From the NCBI RefSeq assembly GCF_041358175.1, contig NZ_JBGKBE010000005.1:156939-220938 (forward strand): DNA of 64,000 nt. The letters run 5' to 3'. Position numbers and translations under genes: made by a program. Source of the stretch: Muriicola sp041358175 (GTDB taxonomy: Bacteria > Bacteroidota > Bacteroidia > Flavobacteriales > Flavobacteriaceae). Position 1 is the stretch's first letter. The number at the start of each line of letters is the position of its first letter. Below, one piece after another: positions 17,999 through 27,714 of this stretch. The notes beneath the pieces are model-generated. The model did not search any database. It was not told the DNA's origin and saw only the letters and a list, made by a program, of their open reading frames with translations.

Positions 17999-18559
17999 AT
18001 GAAACCTCGTCAACTAGAGCCGGATTCCTGGGTAGATGCTCATGCCGACTATCTTTTTAACTACGCTATTTCCAGAGTGAGTGACCAGGAAATAGCCAAG
18101 GACCTTATCCAGGATACCTTTATAGCAGCCTTGAAATCGGCTGAAAATTACAAAGGAAAGGCGTCTGAAAGAACCTGGCTTATTTCAATCCTCAAAAGAA
18201 AGATCATTGATCATTATCGCCGGATCAATTCTAAAAAGGGCAAAGCTGAAGTACGCCGTAATTATAAATCATCATCAGAAAATGAAGGGGATTGGCTTGA
18301 AGAACAAGTAGCAGATCCGGGTAGTATCACTGAAAATGATGCTATTGAAAATAAGGAATTAGGGTTGGCCATTCAGGCTTGTATTGATTTATTACCTGTA
18401 AACCAACGCCGTGTATTTACCATGAAAACCGTGCGCGGACTTGCTACTGAAGATATTTGTAAAGAACTCGATATAAATCCGTCTAATCTTTGGGTAATGA
18501 TTCACAGGGCCAGGACAGCTCTGATGGGATGCCTTAATAAAAACTGGTTTACGTTATGA
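17999..18559 (+). CDS. RNA polymerase sigma factor, sigma-70 family, ECF-like
   Basis: This 186-residue sigma factor contains region 2 (ADYLFNYAISRVSD, then DLIQDTFIAALKS and TWLISILKRKIIDHYRR) and region 4 with a helix-turn-helix (LPVNQRRVFTMKTVRGLATEDICKELDINPSNLWVMIHRAR). The central linker is short and charged, as in ECF factors. It overlaps a tiny zinc-finger gene by ATGA. That arrangement is typical of a sigma factor and its regulator. Target genes are unknown. Confidence 0.93.
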   Translation: MKPRQLEPDSWVDAHADYLFNYAISRVSDQEIAKDLIQDTFIAALKSAENYKGKASERTWLISILKRKIIDHYRRINSKKGKAEVRRNYKSSSENEGDWLEEQVADPGSITENDAIENKELGLAIQACIDLLPVNQRRVFTMKTVRGLATEDICKELDINPSNLWVMIHRARTALMGCLNKNWFTL

Positions 18560-18783
18560 TCTCTTGTGATGAAGCCGCATTGATTTGCAATAAATCTCAA
18601 TACCATGAGGCAAGTGTATCTGAAAAGATAAAGCTAAAGCTGCACATCCTTTTTTGCAGCACATGCAAATCTTTCTCCAGAAAAAACAAGCAACTATCGA
18701 GCTTGTTCGAAAAGGCCAAATTGATTGTCCTCAGCGATGCTGCAAAAGAAGATCTAAAGCAAAAACTCAGGGATAATCTCTAG
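18556..18783 (+). CDS. Small zinc-finger protein, putative anti-sigma or sigma partner
   Basis: This 75-residue soluble protein has Cys4, Cys11, His30, Cys34 and Cys37. The HxxxCxxC arrangement matches the zinc-binding anti-sigma (zf-HC2/ZAS-like) motif. There is no transmembrane segment, so if it is an anti-sigma it acts in the cytosol. It starts inside the sigma gene's stop (ATGA) and is therefore coupled to it. The role is inferred from the motif and from the neighbour. Confidence 0.75.
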   Translation: MISCDEAALICNKSQYHEASVSEKIKLKLHILFCSTCKSFSRKNKQLSSLFEKAKLIVLSDAAKEDLKQKLRDNL

Positions 18784-19604
18784 ACAGTATTAAGTATACC
18801 CCATAAGAACCCAGCCCAAAAAACTGGAAAAGCCTCCACCCAAAAAGATGCAAAGTACCTGTGTTGCTTCTTGGGCAGCCAGACCAGAAGTCCGATAAGA
18901 CTAAGCGAAATAATCGATTTACCAAGTACTTCATAGGCTAACAGCTCGTCTTTCATGAATGTCAGCAGAAAGCCAATCAGGCATAAAATAATCCCAAGTC
19001 GTCTTGTTTTTCTGATTCCCAATCGCTGAGGGATTGTCATCATCTCATTGGGATCAACGCCAAGGTCCCTGATTTCGAAAGGGACCATCAGGACCAAAAT
19101 CACGAGTAAGCGTTGCAAAGTTTCAATCCATACATCCCAGCTCAAATTCTGTTGTACTTCGATAACCGGTAATAATACAGTAGCGCCGGCCCATACGAAT
19201 GCAATTATGAGAATTTTTATGATCCCTGAATGTCTGAGCGTTTTCCGGCTCGGAAAAATGGGTATGGTATAAAATACAGCGAGTACAGCAAGGATAAGAA
19301 CACCCATCATGGTATTGGCTGTTAGCTGCGTTCCAAAATACGCGGCGAATGTAAGGGAGAGAACACTGAACCAGCGTATCGTTTTATCACCTGATAATAA
19401 ACCGAAATACTGATTTTGACCGCCCCTGGTTTGTTTTATAAAATTATATGCAGGTATTGTACCAAAAAAAATGAAAAGATAAAGGCTGTTTGGCACGCTA
19501 ATGTTTAAGAAACAGGAGGTTAGAAATAAAAAGGAAACCACGGCCAAAGACACATGGATACTGGCTTTGACATAAAAATCAAAAATCTTTCCTGCCCACT
19601 GCAT
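18780..19604 (-). CDS. UbiA-like multi-pass membrane protein
   Basis: This 274-residue protein has about eight hydrophobic segments and resembles the UbiA prenyltransferase superfamily in layout. A loop reads VPFEIRDLGVDPNEMMTIPQRLG, like the second Asp-rich region of UbiA proteins. The first Asp-rich motif is replaced (GTIPAYNFIKQ), so prenyltransferase activity is doubtful. It converges on the sigma/zinc-finger pair with a shared CTAG stop. A TATTTTTG box ends only four bases before its ATG. Confidence 0.75.
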   Translation of the reverse strand: MQWAGKIFDFYVKASIHVSLAVVSFLFLTSCFLNISVPNSLYLFIFFGTIPAYNFIKQTRGGQNQYFGLLSGDKTIRWFSVLSLTFAAYFGTQLTANTMMGVLILAVLAVFYTIPIFPSRKTLRHSGIIKILIIAFVWAGATVLLPVIEVQQNLSWDVWIETLQRLLVILVLMVPFEIRDLGVDPNEMMTIPQRLGIRKTRRLGIILCLIGFLLTFMKDELLAYEVLGKSIISLSLIGLLVWLPKKQHRYFASFWVEAFPVFWAGFLWGILNTV

Positions 19605-19701
19605 TAAACAAAAATAGACAAAGCAGTTCTATCAACTGGTTTTGGTTAAAAACTTTGGCTTTGCAGGCCTTTTATCTGCCTGATTTAAAGGAATAATTAC
19701 C

Positions 19702-19709
19702 TAATTTTG
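19702..19709 (+). promoter_or_regulatory. Possible -7 box of gcvP
   Basis: TAATTTTG matches TAnnTTTG and lies 35 bases before the gcvP ATG. I see no convincing TTTG at the proper -33 distance, so this is a weaker call than the mpl promoter. Confidence 0.4.
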
Positions 19710-19744
19710 TGCTCCTTTTAGCAATGTAAATTTACGCATCGATT

Positions 19745-22597
19745 ATGAACACAGATTCTTTTGCACTTCGCCATATCGGTATTAGAGAAGAGGACCTTCC
19801 TGATATGTTAAAAACTATTGGAGTCGATAGTCTGGATGAACTTATTTTTCAGACCATCCCACAAGACATCCGCCTGAAGGAAGACCTGCCTTTGGATAAA
19901 CCCATGAGTGAACAGGAATTTCTAAATCACATTCACGAGGTGTCCCGAAAAAATAAAGTGTTCAAATCGTATATCGGCCTGGGATATCACGAAAGTATTA
20001 CGCCCTCGGTAATCAAACGAAATATCCTGGAAAATCCGGGATGGTATACGGCCTATACTCCTTATCAGGCTGAGATTGCCCAGGGACGACTGGAAGCTTT
20101 GCTGAATTTTCAGACCATGGTATGCGACCTCACCGGGATGGAGTTGGCCAATGCCTCACTATTAGATGAAAGTACGGCTGCTGCAGAAGCCATGACCATG
20201 CTCTTCGATGTTAGAACAAGAGATCAGAAAAAAAACCAGGTCGTAAAATTTTTCGTATCAGAAGAAGTATTACCCCAGACTCTCTCTTTGCTTGAGACGC
20301 GGGCAGAACCCCTGGGTATAGAACTAGTTATAGGAAAACACACAGAAATTGAATTAAACCCGGGTTATTTCGGGATATTACTGCAATACCCGGGGAAATA
20401 CGGTGCGATTTTTAATTATTCCGACTTTGTCTCGAAGGCAAAAAACAATAACATCCGTGTGGCTGTTGTCGCTGATATTTTGAGCCTGGTGCTGCTTACC
20501 CCTCCAGGTGAATTCGGTGCAGACGTAGTTGTCGGATCTACTCAGCGTTTTGGCATTCCGCTTGGGTATGGTGGACCGCATGCTGCTTTTTTTGCCACAA
20601 GAGAAGATTTTAAGCGCAGTATTCCGGGAAGGATTATCGGAGTTACACGTGATTCTGATGGTGCCCGGGGCCTGAGAATGGCGCTGCAGACAAGGGAGCA
20701 ACATATAAAGAGGGATAAAGCCACTTCAAACATATGTACAGCTCAGGTTTTACTGGCTGTAATGGCGGGAGCCTATGCCGTTTACCACGGACCTAAAGGA
20801 TTAAAGTATATCGCTGATAAGGTTCATTCTCATACCCTTCATCTCGCTGATGGGCTGGAACAAATGGGACTTTACCAATTAAATTCAGCCTTCTTCGATA
20901 CCATTCTGGTAAAAGCAAATTCGGAACAGATCCGACCGATTGCTGAAAAAAATCATATTAATTTTCTCTATGTCGATAAGGAGACCATTGCCATCTCCCT
21001 CAATGAGGCAACCACAAAAGAAAGGGTAAACGAAATCCTGACTGTTTTTGCAATAGCTCTTGGGAAAGAAAAGCCTACTGGTAACGCCAGTAAAAGAATA
21101 TCCCTCCTAGGTGTAGATATGCAGAGAACATCAGTTTACCTTACTCATGAGGTCTTTAATTCATACCATTCAGAAACGCAGTTAATGCGTTATCTGAAAC
21201 GACTAGAACGCAAAGACCTTGCTCTGAACCATTCTATGATCTCTTTAGGGTCTTGTACAATGAAACTCAATGCAGCTTCCGAAATGTTACCCCTGAGTAT
21301 GCCTGAATGGGGCAATATCCACCCCTTTGTTCCTTTGGAACAGGCAGCAGGTTACCATGAGGTTTTAGAGGAACTCTCACGCGAACTCAGCATTATCACG
21401 GGTTTTGCAGCAACATCACTACAGCCCAATTCAGGGGCCCAGGGTGAATATGCAGGGTTGATGACCATCAGGGCATATCACCAATCCAATGGAGAATCAC
21501 ACAGGAATATTTGTATTATCCCCGCTTCCGCGCATGGAACAAATCCAGCCTCAGCAGTTATGGCCGGGATGCGTGTTATTGTCACAAAGACCGATGAAAA
21601 AGGAAATATTGACGTCAACGATCTGGAGGAAAAAGTAAAGTTGCATTCAGAAAATCTCGCAGCTCTCATGGTGACATATCCTTCTACCCATGGAGTTTTT
21701 GAATCATCGATAAGAAAAATTACCCAACTGATCCATGATCACGGAGGACAGGTATATATGGATGGGGCAAATATGAATGCCCAGGTAGGACTGACAAATC
21801 CGGCAATTATCGGTGCCGATGTTTGTCACCTCAACTTGCATAAAACCTTTGCTATCCCACATGGTGGCGGTGGTCCGGGCGTTGGGCCGATATGTGTAGC
21901 AAAGCAGCTCGCACCATTTCTACCCGGGAATCCCGTAGTGAAGACAGGTGGCGAAAAGGCCATTACAGCAATTAGTGCAGCCCCCTGGGGCAGTGCCCTG
22001 GCTTGCCTGATTTCATATGGCTATATTAAAATGCTGGGGGCAGAAGGTCTGCGTCGGGCAACAGAAATTGCGATCCTCAATGCCAATTATATAAAGGAAA
22101 GGCTAGAGGGAAAATACGAGGTGTTGTACACTGGTGAACAAGGGAGGGCTGCCCATGAAATGATTATTGATTGCAGGCCATTTAAGATAAAGGAAGTAGA
22201 AGTTACAGATATTGCAAAGCGACTAATGGACTACGGATTTCATGCTCCAACAGTTTCTTTTCCCGTGGCAGGAACAATGATGATTGAACCAACTGAAAGT
22301 GAGGGGTTATCCGAATTGGATCGTTTCTGCGATGCGATGATCGCTATCCGGCAGGAAATTGATGAAATCGAGGAAGAAAAAGTTAATAATGTGATGAAAA
22401 ATGCACCTCACACATTAAAAATGGTTACGGCTGATACCTGGAATTTCCCTTATTCACGCGAAAAAGCCGCCTTTCCTTTAGCCTATGTGGAGGAAAGTAA
22501 ATTCTGGCCGAGCATCAGGCGTGTTGATGAAGCCTATGGCGATCGCAATCTTATATGTACCTGCGCTCCAATCGAGGCATATGCCGAAAGTGAATAG
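19745..22597 (+). CDS. gcvP: Glycine dehydrogenase (decarboxylating), P-protein of the glycine cleavage system
   Basis: This 950-residue single-chain P-protein is PLP-dependent. It decarboxylates glycine and passes the aminomethyl group to lipoylated GcvH. The PLP-binding Lys is in LHKTFAIPHGGGGPG (Lys700), and the N-terminal half carries the matching inactive-like domain. Full length means alpha and beta subunits are not split as in some bacteria. No gcvT or gcvH is adjacent. No glycine-riboswitch-like structure is evident in the 140 bases upstream. Confidence 0.97.
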   Translation: MNTDSFALRHIGIREEDLPDMLKTIGVDSLDELIFQTIPQDIRLKEDLPLDKPMSEQEFLNHIHEVSRKNKVFKSYIGLGYHESITPSVIKRNILENPGWYTAYTPYQAEIAQGRLEALLNFQTMVCDLTGMELANASLLDESTAAAEAMTMLFDVRTRDQKKNQVVKFFVSEEVLPQTLSLLETRAEPLGIELVIGKHTEIELNPGYFGILLQYPGKYGAIFNYSDFVSKAKNNNIRVAVVADILSLVLLTPPGEFGADVVVGSTQRFGIPLGYGGPHAAFFATREDFKRSIPGRIIGVTRDSDGARGLRMALQTREQHIKRDKATSNICTAQVLLAVMAGAYAVYHGPKGLKYIADKVHSHTLHLADGLEQMGLYQLNSAFFDTILVKANSEQIRPIAEKNHINFLYVDKETIAISLNEATTKERVNEILTVFAIALGKEKPTGNASKRISLLGVDMQRTSVYLTHEVFNSYHSETQLMRYLKRLERKDLALNHSMISLGSCTMKLNAASEMLPLSMPEWGNIHPFVPLEQAAGYHEVLEELSRELSIITGFAATSLQPNSGAQGEYAGLMTIRAYHQSNGESHRNICIIPASAHGTNPASAVMAGMRVIVTKTDEKGNIDVNDLEEKVKLHSENLAALMVTYPSTHGVFESSIRKITQLIHDHGGQVYMDGANMNAQVGLTNPAIIGADVCHLNLHKTFAIPHGGGGPGVGPICVAKQLAPFLPGNPVVKTGGEKAITAISAAPWGSALACLISYGYIKMLGAEGLRRATEIAILNANYIKERLEGKYEVLYTGEQGRAAHEMIIDCRPFKIKEVEVTDIAKRLMDYGFHAPTVSFPVAGTMMIEPTESEGLSELDRFCDAMIAIRQEIDEIEEEKVNNVMKNAPHTLKMVTADTWNFPYSREKAAFPLAYVEESKFWPSIRRVDEAYGDRNLICTCAPIEAYAESE

Positions 22598-22746
22598 GTC
22601 TTTTTTAGCTCACTATCCTTTTACTGTTCGTAAAACGAGCACTAAGGTCTTGTTTCTTCCTTTTTGGACATCGTATTTAGGTTGCATTGTACTTTTATTT
22701 TGATCAGCTTTTATTTACATTTCTGAAATAAATTAACATTTGCATT

Positions 22747-23805
22747 ATGAGTATTGCCATTTCCGGTACAGGATGCTATATCCCTGAGGTGCTGGTTCCA
22801 AATAAAGCCTTTGAAGACAAACATTTCCTCAATAGTGACGGTTCAACCTTCCAACAGTCGAATACCGTAATAATTGAAAAATTTAAAGCGATTACAGGTA
22901 TTAGTGAGCGTCGATATGCCAAGAAGGAATACAATGCCTCAGACCTGGCATTCTTTGCCTCACAAAATGCTTTGGAAGATGCCAACATCAGTGCCGAAAA
23001 TTTAGACTATATCATCTTTGCACACAATTTCGGAGATGTCTCTTATGGGTCTTCCCAGGGAAACACACTACCAAGTCTGGCTACCCGGGTAAAGAACCAC
23101 CTCCAGATAAAAAATCCGAAATGCGTTGCCTATGATCTGCTCTTCGGATGCCCGGGATGGATTGAAGGTATGATACAAGCCTATGCATTTATAAAGAGTG
23201 GAATAGCCAAAAGATGCCTCGTAATTGGGGCAGAAACACTGTCCCGTGTTGTAGACCCACACGACAGGGATTCTATGATTTATTCAGACGGGGCAGGAGC
23301 TTGTATTGTGGAAGCAAAAGAAGGAGGAGGTGAAATCCTTGCACATAACTCGGCTACATACGCCAATGAGGAGGCCTATTATTTGTTTCACGGCTCTTCA
23401 TACCATCAGGAAATTCCAGACGACCTGCGGTACATTAAAATGTACGGGAGGAAGATTTACGAGTTTGCGATTACCTATGTGCCGGGAGCTATGAAAGAAT
23501 GCCTTGATAAAAGTGGTATTTCCATCGACGAAGTTAAAAAGATCTTTATCCACCAGGCGAATGAGAAGATGGACGAGGCGATCATAAAACGATTCTATCA
23601 ATTATACGATCGGGAGATGCCGGAAGGGGTAATGCCCATGAATATTCACGAATTAGGCAACAGCTCTGTTGCGACTGTTCCCACCCTCTTCGATATGGTA
23701 CGAAAGGGAAAAATTAAAAATCAGCAGATCAGCAAAGGGGATGTTGTTATCTTTGCGAGTGTCGGTGCAGGTATGAATATCAATGCCGTCGTATATAGAT
23801 GCTAG
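22747..23805 (+). CDS. 3-oxoacyl-ACP synthase III-family ketosynthase (FabH-like)
   Basis: This 352-residue thiolase-fold enzyme has the full Cys-His-Asn triad: Cys135 in FGCPGW, His269 in IHQANEKM and Asn305 in LGNSSVAT. It is longer than housekeeping FabH and has an insertion near residues 25-50 (DGSTFQQSNTVIIEKF). It sits directly before a small methyltransferase and a family 2 glycosyltransferase, so it more likely makes or primes a special acyl chain than runs general fatty-acid initiation. That role is inferred from context. Confidence 0.88.
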   Translation: MSIAISGTGCYIPEVLVPNKAFEDKHFLNSDGSTFQQSNTVIIEKFKAITGISERRYAKKEYNASDLAFFASQNALEDANISAENLDYIIFAHNFGDVSYGSSQGNTLPSLATRVKNHLQIKNPKCVAYDLLFGCPGWIEGMIQAYAFIKSGIAKRCLVIGAETLSRVVDPHDRDSMIYSDGAGACIVEAKEGGGEILAHNSATYANEEAYYLFHGSSYHQEIPDDLRYIKMYGRKIYEFAITYVPGAMKECLDKSGISIDEVKKIFIHQANEKMDEAIIKRFYQLYDREMPEGVMPMNIHELGNSSVATVPTLFDMVRKGKIKNQQISKGDVVIFASVGAGMNINAVVYRC

Positions 23806-23808
23806 TGA

Positions 23809-24336
23809 ATGTACGAATCAAATTATCCTAAGAAAAGATACGAGAATACCCTTTCCTTTCTACAAAAGCATGTAAACACTTCAGAAACAATCCTGGATTT
23901 AGGGGTGGTTAATCCTTTTACTCATATTATGGAAAAACATGGGTATAGGGTAAAAAATACGCAGGGTGAGGATCTTGATCTGGATTATTCTGCCGTTTCC
24001 TCCTCAGACGCCTCAGTAGTAACGGCTTTTGAGATTTTTGAACATATGCTGGCTCCCTTAAATGTCCTCAGGGAAATTAAAGCCTCGAAGTTAGTTGCCA
24101 GTGTCCCCTTGAAACTCTGGTTTGCCTCAGCATACAGAAGTAAAACCGACCCAAGAGACCGGCATTACCACGAATTCGAATCCTGGCAATTCGATTGGCT
24201 ACTTGAAAAAGCAGGGTGGAACATCATCGACTCAAAAAAATGGACACATCCTGTAAATAAAATAGGAGTAAGACCCATTTTAAGGCGATTTACACCTCGA
24301 TACTACATTGTGTATGCCGAACGATCAACTCCCTAA
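23809..24336 (+). CDS. Class I SAM-dependent methyltransferase domain protein
   Basis: This 175-residue protein has a compact Rossmann-like pattern: ILDLGVVNPFT stands in for the SAM-binding motif, FEIFEHMLAPLNVLREIK resembles the post-IV region of methyltransferases, and RHYHEFESWQFDWLLEKAGW resembles the C-terminal motif. It starts 3 bases after the ketosynthase stop and ends 14 bases before a glycosyltransferase, so the three form an operon. The glycine motif is weak, so activity is uncertain. Confidence 0.75.
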   Translation: MYESNYPKKRYENTLSFLQKHVNTSETILDLGVVNPFTHIMEKHGYRVKNTQGEDLDLDYSAVSSSDASVVTAFEIFEHMLAPLNVLREIKASKLVASVPLKLWFASAYRSKTDPRDRHYHEFESWQFDWLLEKAGWNIIDSKKWTHPVNKIGVRPILRRFTPRYYIVYAERSTP

Positions 24337-24350
24337 ATAAGGAACCCACC

Positions 24351-25220
24351 ATGTCATCGCAAGACGCTCTTTCTTATTATGTTGTCATTCCCGCACACAA
24401 CGAGGAAGAATTCCTGGCAGATGCATTGGAAAGTGTTGCGCGTCAGACTGTATTGCCAAAAAAAGTAGTCATTGTAAACGATCATTCAACCGACGGCACG
24501 GCTAAGATAATTGATGAGTATTCTTCAAAATATCCATTTTTTAAAGGCGTTAACAATCATTCCTCAGACGAGCATTTACCCGGAAGCAAAGTAGTAGCTG
24601 CTTTCAATAAGGGACTTTCACTTCTTAACAAGGACTATGATTTTCTTGTGAAACTCGATGCGGATGTAGTTCTACCAGCCAACTATTTTGAAACAGTTTC
24701 GGAAGTCTTCCGGTCATCGCCGGATATAGGGATAGCAGGGGGATACGCTTATGAAAAAAATCCCGAAGGGAAATGGATCTTAAAACACCCCATGGACAAA
24801 GATCATATAAGAGGAGCTTTTAAAGCGTACTCTAATAGTTGTTTTCAGGCTATGAACGGACTCAGAACGGCCATGGGATGGGATACCGTTGACGAACTTC
24901 TTGCACAGTACCACGGCTTCAGAACGGCCGCGGTTAACTCCCTGAAGGTAAAGCATCAAAGGCCTATTGGAGCCGCCTATAATATAAAGGCCAGAAGGTC
25001 ACAGGGTAAGGCGATGTTCCTTATGCGATATGGAATCATAATAACGATGATCGCCTCCCTAAAAATGGCCTTGAAAAACGGAAAATTGAGAATCATCCGC
25101 GATAACCTTCATGGATATCGGGACGCCAGGAAAAATGCCGTCCCGTATATTGTCACCCCCGAGGAGGGCAAATTTATCAGAAAACTTCGCTGGAAGCGAA
25201 TCCTGCGTAAGTTAATCTAG
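24351..25220 (+). CDS. Glycosyltransferase family 2
   Basis: This 289-residue GT-A fold enzyme begins YYVVIPAHNEEEFLADALESV, followed by VNDHSTDGT and the metal-binding DAD (103-105) in VKLDADVVLP. There is no membrane segment at the N-terminus; a short hydrophobic stretch lies late (IIITMIASLKMAL). It is the last gene of the ketosynthase-methyltransferase-GT2 set and overlaps the convergent pafA by 9 bases. The acceptor is unknown; a lipid or surface glycan is a reasonable guess. Confidence 0.88.
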   Translation: MSSQDALSYYVVIPAHNEEEFLADALESVARQTVLPKKVVIVNDHSTDGTAKIIDEYSSKYPFFKGVNNHSSDEHLPGSKVVAAFNKGLSLLNKDYDFLVKLDADVVLPANYFETVSEVFRSSPDIGIAGGYAYEKNPEGKWILKHPMDKDHIRGAFKAYSNSCFQAMNGLRTAMGWDTVDELLAQYHGFRTAAVNSLKVKHQRPIGAAYNIKARRSQGKAMFLMRYGIIITMIASLKMALKNGKLRIIRDNLHGYRDARKNAVPYIVTPEEGKFIRKLRWKRILRKLI

Positions 25221-26867
25221 TACTTCCTCTATGGGCTGCCCTGTTGTTCCGCTTGGAAATGCTATGCCAAGCAGGGCTGAGATGGTTGGAGCAATATCAT
25301 CTATCTCTGTTCTTTCTACCGTACTTCCCTGAGGGATTCCCTTACCGAAAAACAACAAGGGTACATGGGTGTCATAAGGATAAGGTGAACCGTGGGTTGA
25401 TCCTGTTTCAGGATAATAAACTACCCCCGGATTCAGCACGAGAAGAATATCCCCTGACCTTTTCTGATTATATCCATTCTGGATGATGTAAGGGATTCCG
25501 TGATTATATTCGTTATGCTCCATCTGATACCCGGTAAATACCCTGCTTATCCCGTCATAGCTTAATAATTCCTGTCCGATCTTATATTGAACATCTTTTA
25601 CCTCAAGATCGAGGTTTCGGATCACATCGTGATCTAGGAAAAATTGGGCGTTGCTGTAGTTTTTTATCACATCGGCATCGCCGTAGGTGTAAGACATAAA
25701 CTCCTTAAACTTGGCAGACATTCCCTGGGAATCCATATATCCGGCGGGTATTTTCTGATCTCTTAAATAGGCCGGAACGTCTACTGCTCCGTGATCCGAA
25801 GAGAGAAATACAAGATATTCCCCTTCTCCCACTTTTCTGTCGAGTACCTCGAGTAATCTTTCCAAATCCTGATCAAGTCGGAGATAGGTATCCTGAACTT
25901 CCTTTGAGTTCACCCCGAACTGATGTCCTACGTAATCGGTACTTGAATAGCTAACAGCAAGGAAATCAGGGATGGCATCCTTCCCAAGGTCTTCCCCATC
26001 GATAGCTGCCAGAGCGAAATCAGTAGTCAGACTATTTCCGTAGGCGGTTCCCCTAAGGAGATCAAACTGACCGTTATTTTCCCATATTGCAGGCAGATCA
26101 TGTGGGAATACAGGAGCGGTTTCACCAGCGAACATTCCTTCATACATATTATTATCCGCGCCACTTTCCAGATAGGTGCTGATACTTTTTAGAGTAGTCC
26201 AGGGTTTCTTGTATTTTTCAACGACATCAGAGGAATTAAAATTCTTAACCCACCTTGGAAGCTCATCCATATAATATGAACTACTAATCCAATCCCCTTC
26301 TGCACCGCCATTATACCAATAAGCAGCATTGGCCATATGTCCTCCAGGCAACACAGCTCCGCGGTCTTTTAACGCCAGGGCTATTACCTTGCCTCTTTTT
26401 TGAGTAAACAAACGCAATTCATCTGTTACCGTAGAGACAGTCATCCTGTGAGGAGACATTTTTCCGGTACCTGCACTGGTCCCTACAGAAACATAATTTT
26501 CATCGGAAGCACAATACACAATTTTGTCTGTGGTTTTGTCATACCAATTATTTCCTATGATACCGTGTGTGGAAGGTGTTGTTCCGGTATAAATAGAGGT
26601 ATGGCCCGGACCTGTGGAGGTTGGAGCGTAATTAAAATGATTGTTTTTGCAGTTAAAACCTTCATTGACCAGCCTTTTAAAACCCCCATCCCCATAGTGA
26701 TCCCAGAATCGAGTGAGATAGTCATATCTCATTTGATCTACGACAATCCCTACAACTAGTTTGGGAGTTGTTTTAATAGGTTTCTGGTTTTCCTGTGCAG
26801 TTGTTTGAAGTGCTGGAATTATAACCAAAGAGCCAAAAACCAGCATTGACCTGATATATTTTTTCAT
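25212..26867 (-). CDS. pafA: Alkaline phosphatase PafA-type (phosphate-irrepressible)
   Basis: This 551-residue exported phosphatase belongs to the PafA/NPP branch of the alkaline phosphatase superfamily. A signal peptide covers about residues 1-24. The first metal Asp is in VVDQMRYDY (Asp44), the Thr nucleophile is in TGPGH (about Thr85), Asn follows in IIGNNWYD, and KDRG holds the Lys-x-Arg pair typical of PafA monoesterases. Later metal ligands are in the SSTDYVGH and SSDHGAVD motifs. It should release phosphate from organic esters in the periplasm. A TATTTTTG box lies 17 bases upstream of the ATG (26892-26885). Confidence 0.92.
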   Translation of the reverse strand: MKKYIRSMLVFGSLVIIPALQTTAQENQKPIKTTPKLVVGIVVDQMRYDYLTRFWDHYGDGGFKRLVNEGFNCKNNHFNYAPTSTGPGHTSIYTGTTPSTHGIIGNNWYDKTTDKIVYCASDENYVSVGTSAGTGKMSPHRMTVSTVTDELRLFTQKRGKVIALALKDRGAVLPGGHMANAAYWYNGGAEGDWISSSYYMDELPRWVKNFNSSDVVEKYKKPWTTLKSISTYLESGADNNMYEGMFAGETAPVFPHDLPAIWENNGQFDLLRGTAYGNSLTTDFALAAIDGEDLGKDAIPDFLAVSYSSTDYVGHQFGVNSKEVQDTYLRLDQDLERLLEVLDRKVGEGEYLVFLSSDHGAVDVPAYLRDQKIPAGYMDSQGMSAKFKEFMSYTYGDADVIKNYSNAQFFLDHDVIRNLDLEVKDVQYKIGQELLSYDGISRVFTGYQMEHNEYNHGIPYIIQNGYNQKRSGDILLVLNPGVVYYPETGSTHGSPYPYDTHVPLLFFGKGIPQGSTVERTEIDDIAPTISALLGIAFPSGTTGQPIEEVLD

Positions 26868-26976
26868 AGAATTAAGCGTATTCTCAAAAATAATTAAATA
26901 AACCCTATAAATTTTAATTCAGAGTTATAAGAGCGTTAATATTGTTATTTTTACAGCAATAAGCATACCATCTCCA

Positions 26977-27714
26977 ATGAATTATGTAACCTCTATTGGT
27001 AGTTATTCCATCATGATCCGTGATGTTTTCAGGAAACCTACCAAATGGCCCATCATGAAATCTTTGATCTTAAAGGAAATTGATGAGCTCATTTACGGTT
27101 CCATGGGAATTATCATTTTTATTTCCTTCTTTATCGGCGGGGTTGTCGCTATACAAACTGCCCTGAACATCAGCAATCCTCTGATTCCTCGTAATCTGAT
27201 AGGGTTTGCTACCAGGCAGTCCGTGATCCTCGAATTTGCCCCTACATTTACCTCGATCATCATGGCCGGGAAAGTGGGTTCATATATTACTTCAAGCATA
27301 GGGACTATGCGGGTTACAGAACAAATTGATGCGCTGGAAGTCATGGGCGTCAATTCCCTGAACTACCTGGTATTTCCCAAGATCATAGCTATGTTCTTTT
27401 ATCCTTTCGTAGTGGCCATTGCGATGTATATTGGAATCTTCGGGGGATGGATTGCAGGGGTTTTTGGAGGTTTTAGCTCCAGCGCCGATTTTGTAGAAGG
27501 TCTGCAACTCGATTTTATCCCTTTTCATGTCACCTATTCCTTTATTAAATCGGTTGTGTTTGCATTTATCATTGCGACAGTCCCATCCTACCACGGGTAC
27601 TTTATGAAAGGAGGAGCCCTTGAGGTTGGGAAAGCGAGTACCACGGCTTTTGTCTGGACCAGTGTTGTGATTATCATTTTGAATTATATCCTCACTCAAT
27701 TATTGTTAGGCTGA
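26977..27714 (+). CDS. mlaE: MlaE-family ABC transporter permease
   Basis: This 245-residue inner-membrane permease of the MlaE type has five or six hydrophobic helices and the family motif EFAPTFTSIIMAGKVGSYITSSIGTMRVTEQIDALEVMGVN. Relatives move phospholipids between inner and outer membranes. Its stop overlaps the ATPase start (TGATG), so the two subunits are coupled. No MCE-domain substrate-binding gene is adjacent, so a partner must lie elsewhere. Confidence 0.93.
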   Translation: MNYVTSIGSYSIMIRDVFRKPTKWPIMKSLILKEIDELIYGSMGIIIFISFFIGGVVAIQTALNISNPLIPRNLIGFATRQSVILEFAPTFTSIIMAGKVGSYITSSIGTMRVTEQIDALEVMGVNSLNYLVFPKIIAMFFYPFVVAIAMYIGIFGGWIAGVFGGFSSSADFVEGLQLDFIPFHVTYSFIKSVVFAFIIATVPSYHGYFMKGGALEVGKASTTAFVWTSVVIIILNYILTQLLLG

